Assembly: GCF_017377775.1 (NCBI RefSeq)
Contig: NZ_JAFVLN010000009.1
Coordinates: 288,079 to 352,078, forward strand
Direction of reading: 5' to 3'
Length of the DNA: 64,000 bases
Origin: Streptomyces sp. VRA16 Mangrove soil
GTDB lineage: Bacteria; Actinomycetota; Actinomycetes; Streptomycetales; Streptomycetaceae
Shown: positions 7,945-17,138 of the stretch, in pieces
How positions within the stretch are numbered: the first letter of the stretch is position 1
Layout of the letters: each line of letters opens with the position of its first letter
Translations under genes and position numbers: made by a program
The notes under the pieces: generated by a model
The model's input: the letters and a program-made list of their open reading frames with translations, nothing else
Database searches by the model: none
What the model was told of the DNA's origin: nothing

Positions 7945-10560
7945 TCAGCTCGTGCGCGTCGTCGCCGTGGCGGTGGCCGCGGGGCCGGTGCCCGCCGCGG
8001 TGACGGCCGCGACCGTCACCGTGTACGACGTGCCGGGCTTCAGCCCGTCGAGCACCCGGAACATGCCCTTCGCGGTCGGCTGGGTGACCAGGGTGTCCCG
8101 TCCGGTGACCTCGACCGGCGCGCGCCCGTCGGAGACCGTGACGCGGTAGCCGACGACCTTCGCGTCGCCGGTGACGGTGGGCGGGGTCCATGCCACGGTG
8201 GCCTTCGTGGCCTCGGTGCGCAGCTTGGCGCCGGTGGGCGCGGCGGGCAGCGTGCTCACGGCCGTCGCGGCGAGCGGCAGTGAGGCGATCGACGGCGCGC
8301 TCTCGCCGTGGGCGCCCCGCGCGGTGACGGTCGCCGTGAACGGTCCGCCGGAGTCCGGCAGCGAGTCGACCCGCACATAGGCGGTCCGCTTGAACTCGGC
8401 AGCCGTCACGTCCCGTCGGGCGACCTGGGCGCCCTGTGCGTCGTACAGGCGCACCGAGTAGCCGGTCACCGGGGAGCCGCCGTCGGCGAACGTCGGGTTG
8501 AAGGTGACATACAGGGCGCTCGCGCCGGCGGCGCTCAGACCGACGCGGGACGGTGCCTCCGGGGCCGCGAGCGCACCGACGCGCCGATCGAGCAGATGCT
8601 GGTAGGACGGCTCAAGTCCGGCGTCCTCCAGCACCTTTGACGGTACGTCGGACGGGCTCGCCATCAGCCGGTTGCCGGTCGTCACCAGGCCCTTGTTGTC
8701 ACCGTCGGACGTGCCCTCCTGCCACCAGTTGTCCTTGATCAGCGTAGGGTCGTTGTTGCCGAGGTCGTCGCGGTAGTCGGTGTGGCGCGAACCGACGTTG
8801 GCGTACACGGCGTTGTAGAGGACGTTGCCCTCGACCGTCTCGTAGGTGCAGCCGTTGTCGGTGTAGACGTTCTTGCCGAGGCCCAGCTGGTCGTGGATGA
8901 CGTTGCCGGTGACCTTCTCGCCGTCGGCCATCGAGGTGCCGGTCAGTCCCTGCGTGTAGATGCCGCCGCCGTCGTCGAGCATCTGGAGGTAGTCGTAGAT
9001 GAGGTTGTCGCGGACGGCGTTGTCGTGGCTCGGGTTGGGGGTGGCGATGTCGCCGATCTTGTCGGGCCAGCCGCCCCAGCCCATGGAGATCGCCGAGTAG
9101 CCGACGTGGTCGATCTGGTTGTGGGCGATGGTGTTGTGCTGGGTGTAGCCGTTCAGGACGGCGACGCCGCCGTGAAACTCGCGGGGCAGCCCGTAGAGGT
9201 GATTGTTCGTCACCTCCACACCGGACGCCGGGGTCCGACCGTCGACGCCGCCGACCTCGAGGCCGTTGCCGGAGATGTCGGTGAAGATGCCGCCGTCGAC
9301 GGTGGTGTCCTCGGTGCCGGCACCCAGGTCGAGGCCAGCCGCGCCGAGGTGCGCGAAGACGTTGTCGCCGAAGTCGAGGCGCTGCCCGTACGTGACCGAG
9401 ACATTGCCCGGCATCTTGGTCCACGACGCGAACGGGCAGGTGCCGCCGTCGACATAGCCGCACAGGCCCTGGGTGGCCCAGCCGCGGTCGCCGGTGATGG
9501 TGTAGCCGGCCTGGATCTCGGAGAAGCCCTCCGGCCGTGACGGCGTGAGCCAGGTGGCGTAGCTGAACTGCAGCCCGCGGAAGGCGACGTCGTGGACGGG
9601 CGCGTCGGCGGTGCCGCGCACGTCGAGCAGCTTCTCGGCCTGGGCGACCTCGACGTCGGCGCGGCCGAGGTCCTCGCCCTTGCGCGGCATGTAGTACACG
9701 CGCCCCGCGTGCCGGTCGAGGTACCACTCGCCGGGCTGGTCGAGCAGTTCGTAGGCGTTCTCGACGTACGTGGCCTTGCCGCCGTTGGTGAGTTTGCCGG
9801 GGCCGACCATGCTGACGGAGCGGCCGGGGATGTCGGGGAACTCCACGCGCTTGTTGGAGTTGTCCCAGCACGGCTGGACCATGGTGATCGTGGTGCCCTG
9901 CGCGGAGTCGATGCGGCAGCGCGGCTCGGTCCACTGGCCGAGGCCGTTGCGCTCGACGTTCCACAGGGCCTCGCCGCTGGTGTAGACGAACTCGGCGTCC
10001 TCCGGGTGCTTCCAGTGGGCGAGCGTGTCGGCGGAGGCCGTGTAGCCGGTGGCGGTCTGGGTGAGGCCGACGGGGACGGTGCCGCGGGCCCGCTGGGCGC
10101 GCACCCCGTCGACGTACAACTGCCGTGAGTCGGTGAGGCTTCGGGGCGCGGGGGCCGACCACAGGCCGAAGCGGCCCCGCACCGGGCTCCATCCCCCGAC
10201 CTGCCGGCCGCCGCTGACGACGGTGGCGCCCTCGCCCGCACCCTGCCAGACGATCTTGTGGCCGTTGGATCCGGAGTCGCGGGCGTCGAGGACCAGCGGC
10301 TTCGTGCCTCGGTAGGTGCCCGGGGCGAGGTGGACGGTCAGATCGGCCGTCAGGTCGTGGGCGCGGGCGCGGACCAGGTCGCGGGCGCGTTCAAGGGTGC
10401 GGACGGGATGCCGGGCGGTGCCCTGCGCACGGTCGTTCCCGGAAGGAGCCACGTAGAGATCGGATGTTCCGGCCTGGGCCATGGATGCGGTGGCCGGTAG
10501 CCCGAGGGCCAGGGTTGCGGTGACCAGTGCTATTTGAACGGCTCTTCGGCGTGCGGGCAT
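7945..10560 (-). CDS. Secreted right-handed beta-helix protein with fibronectin III tail
   Basis: An 871-residue exported protein. A Sec signal peptide covers residues 1-30 (RRRAVQIALVTATLALG..., cut after ASMAQAG). The mature part opens with LYVAPSGNDRAQGTARHP, the standard start of parallel beta-helix glycan-active proteins. NN/DN-rich rungs occupy about residues 330-640 (NNHLYGL, HNQIDHVGYSAI, DNLIYDYLQMLDDGGGIY). Two fibronectin type III domains close the protein (about 675-780 and 785-870). The layout resembles GH141-like and other carbohydrate-active beta-helix enzymes, but I cannot fix the substrate. ATG 10560 has a GGGGAGGGG ribosome-binding site. It is one of three adjacent secreted proteins on this strand. 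Confidence 0.85.
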   Translation of the reverse strand: MPARRRAVQIALVTATLALGLPATASMAQAGTSDLYVAPSGNDRAQGTARHPVRTLERARDLVRARAHDLTADLTVHLAPGTYRGTKPLVLDARDSGSNGHKIVWQGAGEGATVVSGGRQVGGWSPVRGRFGLWSAPAPRSLTDSRQLYVDGVRAQRARGTVPVGLTQTATGYTASADTLAHWKHPEDAEFVYTSGEALWNVERNGLGQWTEPRCRIDSAQGTTITMVQPCWDNSNKRVEFPDIPGRSVSMVGPGKLTNGGKATYVENAYELLDQPGEWYLDRHAGRVYYMPRKGEDLGRADVEVAQAEKLLDVRGTADAPVHDVAFRGLQFSYATWLTPSRPEGFSEIQAGYTITGDRGWATQGLCGYVDGGTCPFASWTKMPGNVSVTYGQRLDFGDNVFAHLGAAGLDLGAGTEDTTVDGGIFTDISGNGLEVGGVDGRTPASGVEVTNNHLYGLPREFHGGVAVLNGYTQHNTIAHNQIDHVGYSAISMGWGGWPDKIGDIATPNPSHDNAVRDNLIYDYLQMLDDGGGIYTQGLTGTSMADGEKVTGNVIHDQLGLGKNVYTDNGCTYETVEGNVLYNAVYANVGSRHTDYRDDLGNNDPTLIKDNWWQEGTSDGDNKGLVTTGNRLMASPSDVPSKVLEDAGLEPSYQHLLDRRVGALAAPEAPSRVGLSAAGASALYVTFNPTFADGGSPVTGYSVRLYDAQGAQVARRDVTAAEFKRTAYVRVDSLPDSGGPFTATVTARGAHGESAPSIASLPLAATAVSTLPAAPTGAKLRTEATKATVAWTPPTVTGDAKVVGYRVTVSDGRAPVEVTGRDTLVTQPTAKGMFRVLDGLKPGTSYTVTVAAVTAAGTGPAATATATTRTS

Positions 10561-10744
10561 GGGTGCCCCTCCCCTGGGATCAGCCAGTAGCCAACCCGAG
10601 AAAAGGTAGGAGCTCTCAGAGGGGTCGTCAATCACTCATGTGAGATTCGTTCAGACATGTGGACATCGGCTGGCTGCGAACGTGCGGGAGAGCCCACGCC
10701 ACCCAGGCCCTCCCGCACCCGGCCCCTCCCGCGCCCGGAGCCGT

Positions 10745-13700
10745 CTAGTACCCGGGGTCGCAGCAGCCCTCGCGTCGCATCAGGCGTCCGACCTCCAGCC
10801 AGTCTTCGGAGGCCGCGCGCGCCCTCGGGGCCACCTCCTCGAACGCCCCGACCAGGTCGGACTGGTGGAAGGCAGTGCCGCCGCGGAGCACGGCCGTCGT
10901 ACGGATCAGGTCGTCGAAGTCGGTGAACGGGTCACCGTCGACGAACGTGAGGTCGGCGAGCTTGCCCTCCTCCACCGTGCCCAGGTCGGCGTCCGCGCCG
11001 AAGACCCGGGCGGGCAGCAGGGTCGCGACGCTGAGCGCCTGGGCCGCCGTGAGACCGCCGCGGTGCAGTGCGCGCAGCGCCAGGTGGAGGTGCAGGCCCA
11101 CCGGGACGAGCGGGTGGTCGGTGCCGAGGGCGACCAGACCGCCGGCCGCGAGGACGCGCCGGTAGACGGCGATCTCCCGGTCCAGGGTGGCGAGTTGGGC
11201 GTCAGTGGGCGGGGTGGCCGCCGCCTTCCCGACGGCCGCGGTGTCCCAGGGCGGCATCAGGACGGTGACGCGCGGGTCGGCGGCGGTGGACGGGTCGGCG
11301 CCGGTGAGGGCCTGGGCCGTGAACGGTGTCGCGATCAGATGGAAGCCGCCGCCGCGTGTGTAGATCTCCTCGACGTCCTGTCCCGCACGGCCGCTCGCGG
11401 TCGTCGCGTGCCCGAACTCCAGGCGCTGAGTGGCCTGGAGATGGGTCGTCAGGTCCTGGCCGAGCTGGATGCCGGGCGTGCACAGGTGACTGCCGCTGCG
11501 CACGCCGAGCCGCTCGTGGGCGAAGCGTGCCGCCTCCTCCATCACCCAACCGGGTGCCCGCACATAGGTCTTGACGAAATCCCAGTCGAGACCCGCGGCC
11601 CGGTCCAGGGAGCGGCGCAGGCCCTCGCGGGTGCGGTGGGCGCGGCCCATGCTGTACGCGACGCGGGCGCCGTCGAGCAGTTCACCGGCGGCGAGCAGGC
11701 GCGGGCCCGCCAGCGCCCCGCACTGCACGGCCTCGCGGATGCGGGCCTGTTCGTAGGCGAAGCCGCCGAGGGCGACGGCGGTCGTGATGCCGTACGAGAG
11801 TTGCAGCGCGGTCTGCCGTCCGCCGTAGGTGGACTGCCAGGGGTGGGTGTGGGCGTCCCACAGTCCCGGGAGCACGGTCCGGTCGGAGGCGTCGATGCGG
11901 CGGGCGGCGCCGCGCGCGCTCACGCGGTGGGCGGTGACGTCGGTGATCCGGCCGTTCTCGACGACGATGTCGACGTCGTCGCGCACCTCGGTGCCGGTGC
12001 CGGCCCAGAGGCGGCCCGCGTGCACGACGGTGTCGGCGGGGCGGGGCGCGCGCTGGTCGAGGGGGAGGCGGACGGTGCGCGTGTCCCCGGTGGTCACGTC
12101 CATGAGGCGGAGCCGTCCGGCGGACAGGTACAGCAGCCTGCGGCCGTCGCCGGACCAGCTCGGATGGTCGGCGGCCTCGTCGGTGACGCGGCGCGGGTCG
12201 CCGTCGGGCGTGCCGTCGGGGCGTACGGGCAGCAGCCACAGCGCGGACTCGACGACGACGGCGAGGGTGCTGCCGTCCGGGGACCACACGGGCCCGGAGT
12301 CGTAGCGGTCGGCGATCGACACGTGTGGGGCGACGGTGTGCAGGGCGGCCTTGCCGGTGGTGGTGTCGACGACGCGGATCAGGTTGTAGCCCTCACGGAA
12401 GCGCTGGTTGAGGCGGCCCCGGTCGCACAGGGCCAGGTACCGGCCGTCGGGCGACCAGCTGGGCCGGCCGGGCAGTCCGCCGCTGCCGAGGGGGGCGGAG
12501 AGGACCTTCTCGGTGCCCGCGGCGAGGTCGCGGACGATCAGATTGCCGCTCATGTCGAGGCATGCGAGCCGGGCGCCGTCGCGCGCGAGCGCGGGGAAGA
12601 CCCGGCCACCGTCGGCGAGCACGGTCTCGTGGCCGGTGGCCAGGTCGTGCCGGCGCACAGAGAAGAGGCCCGCGCGGTCGTCCGCGTACACCAGGGCCGT
12701 GCCGTCGGGGGTCCAGGTGGGGCCGAGGACATAGCGGGTCGGCGGGGCCTGCACGATCCTGCGTGGTGCGCGCCCGCCGGACGTGGCGCCGATCCAGAGG
12801 GAGTTGAGGGCGGCGAAGGCGATCCGCCGGCCGTCCGGGGAGAGTGCGGGCAGGTGCGGTGCGCGCACCGGGCGCACTCCCCCGGGCTCGAAGTCGTAGC
12901 GCTTGACGCGGTAGCGCGGCCGCTCGACGGGGAGCCGCGCGGCGAACGGGATCTCGGTGCCGTCGGCGGGCGCGTCCGGGCGTACGAGCCGGAACCGGCC
13001 GTCGACCGTGAGCAGCAGCGTGTCGCGGCCGGTCCAGCGCGGCGGTACCGGAGCGACGTCGCCGGGCACCGCGACGGGCTCGCCGTCGACGACGAGCGTG
13101 CAGGAGGCGGCGGGCGCGGGCGTGGTGCGCAGATGGGCGAGTCTGCCGCCGGGCGAGACCGCGGGGGTCATGACCTGGGCGCCCGAGGTGTCAGTGTGCT
13201 CGACGGTGACGGCTCCGGTGCCGTCTGCGGCGACGGAGGCGACGGTCGACGACTGGAGCGTTCCGGCGGCCGTGACGGTGCCGCGTACGAACAGCACGCG
13301 CCGCCCGTCGGCCGACCAGGTGGGGTCGAAGTCCTCCCAGGCGCCGTCCTGCCCGGGTCCCGACTGGCCTTCCGTGCCGGTGAGTCGAGTCATCGAGCCG
13401 CCTCGCACGTCGACGGTCCAGATCCGGTACGGGCTGCCGGTGACCGGGTCGCCGCCGCGTTCGGAGGCGAACGCGATGCGGGTGCCGTCGGGGGACCAGG
13501 CGGGCCCGCGGTCGTCCCACGGCCCGTCGGTGAGCTGTCTCGGTGTGCCGCCGTCCGCGTCGAGGAGCCAGAGGTGGAAGCCGCCGCCGCGGTAGGCGCA
13601 GACGACGAGACGCTCGCCGTCGGGGGCGAACTGCGGGCGGGTGGGCTCCAGTTCGGGGGTGGTGAGCGCGGTGGCGGTGCCACCCGTGCGCGGGATGGAC

Positions 13701-13939
13701 CAGAGCACGTTCTGGATCTCGGCGACGATCCGGTCGCCGGACGGAGCGAGCGTGGCCGCGCCGTTGGTGGCGGCGGTGAAGGAGAGCGTCGTGGTGCGGG
13801 GCGCGGCGCCCGCCGCGGCGTCGGGCAGGGCGAGTGCGGTGCCCGCGGCGGCGACGGCGGTCGTGGTCCGCAGGAAGCTGCGGCGGGAGAACGGGAGGCC
13901 GGTGACAGCGGGGCCGGGGGTGGTGGAGGCGGTGTCCAT
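10745..13939 (-). CDS. Tat-exported TolB-like propeller fused to amidohydrolase
   Basis: A 1064-residue exported protein. The N-terminus holds a Tat signal (SRRSFLRTT at about residues 18-26). Residues 60 to about 650 are PD40/WD40-like propeller blades with repeated WSPDG motifs (RPQFAPDGERL, GPAWSPDGTRIAF, PSWSPDGRYLA). The C-terminal part from about 660 is a metal-dependent amidohydrolase, with the metal-binding WDAHTHPWQ near residue 710, a further His in GSHLCTPG and the catalytic-type Asp in LVALGTDHPL. Such fusions are annotated as imidazolonepropionase-like or peptidase-like hydrolases; the true substrate is unknown. ATG 13939 follows TTGGGAG. It is the largest gene in the window. Confidence 0.87.
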   Translation of the reverse strand: MDTASTTPGPAVTGLPFSRRSFLRTTTAVAAAGTALALPDAAAGAAPRTTTLSFTAATNGAATLAPSGDRIVAEIQNVLWSIPRTGGTATALTTPELEPTRPQFAPDGERLVVCAYRGGGFHLWLLDADGGTPRQLTDGPWDDRGPAWSPDGTRIAFASERGGDPVTGSPYRIWTVDVRGGSMTRLTGTEGQSGPGQDGAWEDFDPTWSADGRRVLFVRGTVTAAGTLQSSTVASVAADGTGAVTVEHTDTSGAQVMTPAVSPGGRLAHLRTTPAPAASCTLVVDGEPVAVPGDVAPVPPRWTGRDTLLLTVDGRFRLVRPDAPADGTEIPFAARLPVERPRYRVKRYDFEPGGVRPVRAPHLPALSPDGRRIAFAALNSLWIGATSGGRAPRRIVQAPPTRYVLGPTWTPDGTALVYADDRAGLFSVRRHDLATGHETVLADGGRVFPALARDGARLACLDMSGNLIVRDLAAGTEKVLSAPLGSGGLPGRPSWSPDGRYLALCDRGRLNQRFREGYNLIRVVDTTTGKAALHTVAPHVSIADRYDSGPVWSPDGSTLAVVVESALWLLPVRPDGTPDGDPRRVTDEAADHPSWSGDGRRLLYLSAGRLRLMDVTTGDTRTVRLPLDQRAPRPADTVVHAGRLWAGTGTEVRDDVDIVVENGRITDVTAHRVSARGAARRIDASDRTVLPGLWDAHTHPWQSTYGGRQTALQLSYGITTAVALGGFAYEQARIREAVQCGALAGPRLLAAGELLDGARVAYSMGRAHRTREGLRRSLDRAAGLDWDFVKTYVRAPGWVMEEAARFAHERLGVRSGSHLCTPGIQLGQDLTTHLQATQRLEFGHATTASGRAGQDVEEIYTRGGGFHLIATPFTAQALTGADPSTAADPRVTVLMPPWDTAAVGKAAATPPTDAQLATLDREIAVYRRVLAAGGLVALGTDHPLVPVGLHLHLALRALHRGGLTAAQALSVATLLPARVFGADADLGTVEEGKLADLTFVDGDPFTDFDDLIRTTAVLRGGTAFHQSDLVGAFEEVAPRARAASEDWLEVGRLMRREGCCDPGY

Positions 13940-14093
13940 GGAGCTCCCAAGGGTCGAAGGGACGTACAAGACCTAGGGGTGCACGAGTGGAACGCGAGAG
14001 GGGTGTGGACCACAGCAACATACGGGGCGAGGCCCTCGAACGGCCCCGCCCCGTACGGGTTCGGCTGGATCGCGGCCCCCGCCGGGCCGGTGA

Positions 14094-15053
14094 CTACCCG
14101 ACGGGCCCGGTGAGCGGCAGTACGGTGCGGCACGGCACCGGGCGCGGGTGCGCCGGGTCCAATGCGTTCAGCACGTACGTGAGGACGATCGGGTCGTACG
14201 CGGCTTCCAGGTGATCGGTGAGGTCCTTGGCGCAGGCGTCCTGGACGCGGATGTTGGTGACGGTCGCGCCGGGGCCCGCGGTCAGGAAGCTGTTGGTGTA
14301 GGGCGTGACGACCTCGTCGTACTTGGTGGCGATGACCGTGTAGTCGACGCCGGGCACGGTGTCGCCGCCCGCGTCGAGCCGCTGGTTGAAGTCCGAGCCG
14401 ATCTCCTGCTCGACGAGGGCCGGGCCGATCTTGGTGAGCAGGTCGTTGGCGGGCTCCAATACATGGAGGGCGGCGCCGAGTTGGGTGATGCCGCTGAGCG
14501 TGGTGCCGTGGTTGGACGGGGTGATGCCGATGAGTTTGTCGACCTTGCCCGCGGCGCCCGGGTCGTTCTTCAGGTAGGAGCGGGGCAGGGGACCGCCGCC
14601 CTGGGAGTGGCCGACCAGGTCGACCTCGGCGGCGCCGGTGGCGGCCCGCACCTTGTCGACGAACGTGCCGAGCTGTGCGGCGCTGTCCGCCATCGCGCCG
14701 GTGCCCTGGACCGGGTTGCTCGCGCTGTCGGCTCCGTAGCCGAAGGCGTAGACGCAGTAGCCGTTGTTCGCCAGCAGGGGTGCGGCGCCGCGCCAGTTGT
14801 CGTTCATGTTCTCGAGCGTGCCGTGGATGAGGACGACGGGCCGCGGATGCTCGGCGCTCGGCCGGCAGCTCCAGTCGTTGGCTCCGGGCGGGGCCTGGTC
14901 GGCCTTGAAGAAGCCGTTCAGGAAGCCGCTGGTGAAGTTGTGCTCCACGGGCCGTTCGCTCTCGGTCGCCGTCGCGTTCGGCGCACCCAGTGCGACGAGG
15001 CCGGAAATCCCGAGTGTGCTCGCGGCGAGCGCTCCGAATATCTTGCGTCTCAT
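14094..15053 (-). CDS. Secreted triacylglycerol lipase / alpha-beta hydrolase
   Basis: A 319-residue exported esterase. A Sec signal peptide covers residues 1-29 (cut near GAPNATA). The oxyanion region is VVLIHGTLENMNDNW, the nucleophile elbow is VDLVGHSQGGG and the acid/His pair lies in the C-terminal third (YDEVVTPYTNS, DHLEAAYDP). Four cysteines in the mature protein could form two disulfides, as in bacterial lipase class I.7/EstA-like extracellular lipases. It is the third of three consecutive leftward genes for secreted proteins. Its 5' gap is shared with the divergent PucR regulator. Confidence 0.86.
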   Translation of the reverse strand: MRRKIFGALAASTLGISGLVALGAPNATATESERPVEHNFTSGFLNGFFKADQAPPGANDWSCRPSAEHPRPVVLIHGTLENMNDNWRGAAPLLANNGYCVYAFGYGADSASNPVQGTGAMADSAAQLGTFVDKVRAATGAAEVDLVGHSQGGGPLPRSYLKNDPGAAGKVDKLIGITPSNHGTTLSGITQLGAALHVLEPANDLLTKIGPALVEQEIGSDFNQRLDAGGDTVPGVDYTVIATKYDEVVTPYTNSFLTAGPGATVTNIRVQDACAKDLTDHLEAAYDPIVLTYVLNALDPAHPRPVPCRTVLPLTGPVG

Positions 15054-15327
15054 TTCCAGTACCGTCCCTCGTCCTGAAAAATCGCTGCCTGGAATACCGC
15101 GGCATTCGCGGCGTCGGACGGCGAGAAGCTAGAAGGAGGTGCACGGCGACGGCAACGGTGGGGGCGACGGGTTTCGTGGGGCGCGCAGGACGGTGCCAGG
15201 ATTGCCGGGCGGCCGTCGGCGAAGATGTCACCGAGGTGAGTGCTTTGCCGCGAGTTCGCCTCGACCGATCCGCAATATCGCTGGTGAACGACCTACTAGC
15301 AGCGGTAGTTAACTTGCCGTCAACACC

Positions 15328-15356
15328 TTGACCCGCGAGTGGCACCGGCTCATACT
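15328..15356 (+). promoter_or_regulatory. Housekeeping-type promoter for the PucR gene
   Basis: TTGACC at 15328-15333 and CATACT at 15351-15356 are separated by 17 bp, a good fit to the principal sigma consensus. Transcription would begin about 24 nt before the ATG at 15387. The rest of the 333-bp lipase/PucR gap (15054-15386) holds no gene that I can see; its relatively AT-rich part (15270-15330) is presumably the regulatory region. Confidence 0.6.
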
Positions 15357-15386
15357 CGGCGGGACGGACGGACCACGAGGTGGGGC

Positions 15387-16622
15387 ATGAACGCTTCCGG
15401 CACGGCCGGCGCGCCGGGCTTCGGTGGCGCGTGGGTCGTCTTTCCGCAGCGGCTCGGAGCGGAACTCCGCAAAGAGAACCGCACGCTCGCGGCCGAGATC
15501 ATCCATGAAATCCGGCAGCAGATTCCAGAATTCTCCCGGCCCCTGTCGGGACAGTTCGGCACCGCCATCCAGAACGGCGTGGAAACCGCGCTCGCGGAAT
15601 TCGTCGACCGGATCGAGGAGGGCGGCGGCGAACTCGACGCGCAGCGGCTTCCGGTCTATCGCGCCCTGGGCCGCGGCGAGCTGTCGGAGGGCCGCAGCCT
15701 GGACGCGCTGCAGGCGGCGTACCGGCTCGGCGCCCGGGTCGCGTACCGGCGCTATGTGCGGGTGGCCCGGCGCCTGTCACTGGGCACGGAGGCGGTGGCC
15801 CAGCTCGCGGAGACGGCCTTCACGCACATCGACGAGATCGCGGCCGCGTCCGTCGCCGCGTACGCCCAGGCCCAGGCGGACGCGGCCGGGACGCTCGGCC
15901 GCCGCCGGCACCGGCTGCTCGTGCTCCTGGTGACGCCGGACCCGGACCACGCGACGACCGACGACGCGCTGCTCCAGGCCGCGCGGGACGCGGAGTGGCC
16001 ACTGCCGCGGACCGTGGCGGCGGCCGCCCTGGGCCCGCGCGCGCCGGTCCCCCGGGACGGCGCGGGGCCGACGCCGCAGGGTGCGGTGTCCCGCGGTCTG
16101 CGGCTGCCCGCTCCGGTGCTGGCCGATCTGGACGGGCCCGCGCCGTGCCTGCTCGTGCCCGAGCCCGCCGTGCAACTGGCCGACCCCCGGGTGCGGCAGC
16201 TGCTGCACGACCGGGCGGGCACCACCGGCCCCGTCGTGCCGCTGCGGCAGGCCGCCGACTCGCTGCGCTGGGCCCGCTCGCTGCGCGCGCACGCCCCGGG
16301 GTGCGGGCCGGACGACGCGGACCGACGGCTCACGGATCTGCTGCTGCTCTCCGATCCGCCGCTGGTGCGGCTGATGGCGGCCCGGCGCCTGGCCCCGCTC
16401 GACGCGCTCACGCCGAAGCAGCGCGACCGGCTCGCCCACACCCTTCTCGCGCATCTGCAGACCCCGCACGGCAGCGCCCCCGAGCTGGCCGAGCGCCTCG
16501 CGATCCATCCGCAGACCGCTCGGCAGCGGCTGCACCATCTGCAGCGACTGTTCGGGGCGCAGCTCACGGACCCGGACGCGCGCTTCGAACTGGAGGCGGC
16601 GCTGCGGGCGGAGCTGGCCTGA
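15387..16622 (+). CDS. PucR-family helix-turn-helix regulator
   Basis: A 411-residue regulator of the CdaR/PucR class found in many copies in streptomycetes. A helical N-terminal region (RLGAELRKENRTLAAEIIHE; AYRLGARVAYRRYVRVARR) resembles the RsbRD-like module of this group. A degenerate middle domain follows. The C-terminal PucR helix-turn-helix is at about residues 350-405 (TLLAHLQTPHGSAPELAERL, then HPQTARQRLHHLQRLFG). The ATG at 15387 has GAGGTGGGG just upstream and a promoter 30 nt before it. It diverges from the lipase gene, which is the most obvious target. Effector unknown. Confidence 0.87.
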   Translation: MNASGTAGAPGFGGAWVVFPQRLGAELRKENRTLAAEIIHEIRQQIPEFSRPLSGQFGTAIQNGVETALAEFVDRIEEGGGELDAQRLPVYRALGRGELSEGRSLDALQAAYRLGARVAYRRYVRVARRLSLGTEAVAQLAETAFTHIDEIAAASVAAYAQAQADAAGTLGRRRHRLLVLLVTPDPDHATTDDALLQAARDAEWPLPRTVAAAALGPRAPVPRDGAGPTPQGAVSRGLRLPAPVLADLDGPAPCLLVPEPAVQLADPRVRQLLHDRAGTTGPVVPLRQAADSLRWARSLRAHAPGCGPDDADRRLTDLLLLSDPPLVRLMAARRLAPLDALTPKQRDRLAHTLLAHLQTPHGSAPELAERLAIHPQTARQRLHHLQRLFGAQLTDPDARFELEAALRAELA

Positions 16623-16645
16623 CCCGCCCCGGCGGCGCCCGCGCG

Positions 16646-16669
16646 GGCCTGCGGAATATGCCGCGGGCC
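16646..16669 (+). terminator. Imperfect hairpin between PucR and TPR genes
   Basis: GGCCTGCGG at 16646-16654 pairs with CCGCGGGCC at 16661-16669, with one T-G wobble and a 6-nt loop. It lies 24 nt after the PucR stop. It may attenuate read-through into the TPR gene rather than terminate fully. Confidence 0.45.
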
Positions 16670-16700
16670 TGCTCGGTTGACGGCCCCGAAGGAGGCGACA

Positions 16701-17063
16701 GTGGAGCAGAAGCACATGGAGCAGGAGTACTACTCGCAGGGGACGGCCGCGGAGCGCTGGGAGCGGGCGCGGATGTTCTTCGACGCGAAGGAGTACACGA
16801 CCGCCGCACGGATCCTGGACGGACTCGTCGCGGAGGTCCAGGAGCAGGTCGGCCTGCGTCTGCTGCTGGCCCGCTCGTACTACCACTCGGCCCAGCTGCG
16901 GCGCGCCGAGACGGAGTTGCGCACGATCGTGGAGCGTGACCCGGTGGAGCACTACGCCCGCCTGATGCTCGGCCGCACGCTGGAGCGGCAGGGCCGGGCC
17001 GATGAGGCGGCCCCGCATCTGCGGATGGCGGCGGCGCTCGCCGGGGACTTCCCGGAGGCGTGA
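16701..17063 (+). CDS. Small tetratricopeptide-repeat protein
   Basis: A 120-residue cytoplasmic protein made almost wholly of TPR helices. Repeat units are visible at about residues 20-50 (RWERARMFFDAKEYTTAARI), 52-85 (GLRLLLARSYYHSAQLRRAE) and 86-118 (HYARLMLGRTLERQGRADEA). The GTG at 16701 is set by GAAGGAGGCGACA directly upstream; an earlier ATG at 16677 falls before this site. TPR folds mediate protein contacts, and the partner is not evident from the neighbours. A strong hairpin follows the stop. Confidence 0.82.
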   Translation: MEQKHMEQEYYSQGTAAERWERARMFFDAKEYTTAARILDGLVAEVQEQVGLRLLLARSYYHSAQLRRAETELRTIVERDPVEHYARLMLGRTLERQGRADEAAPHLRMAAALAGDFPEA

Positions 17064-17073
17064 GCGACGACGG

Positions 17074-17102
17074 GTGCGGCCGGTTCCGGGAACCGGCCGC
17101 AC
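17074..17102 (+). terminator. Perfect 13-bp hairpin after the TPR gene
   Basis: GTGCGGCCGGTTC at 17074-17086 pairs exactly with GAACCGGCCGCAC at 17090-17102 around a 3-nt loop, starting 11 nt after the TPR stop. It separates this gene from the methyltransferase gene. Confidence 0.82.
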
Positions 17103-17138
17103 TGCTGTGAGCTGCGGCTCGGCTAGCCTTGCTGGACG

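Noticed and set aside
10640..14113. Rightward open frame of 1157 codons
   Set aside because: Antisense of the propeller-amidohydrolase; the residue mix is Gly/Arg/Val repeats without motifs, and no ribosome-binding site precedes it.
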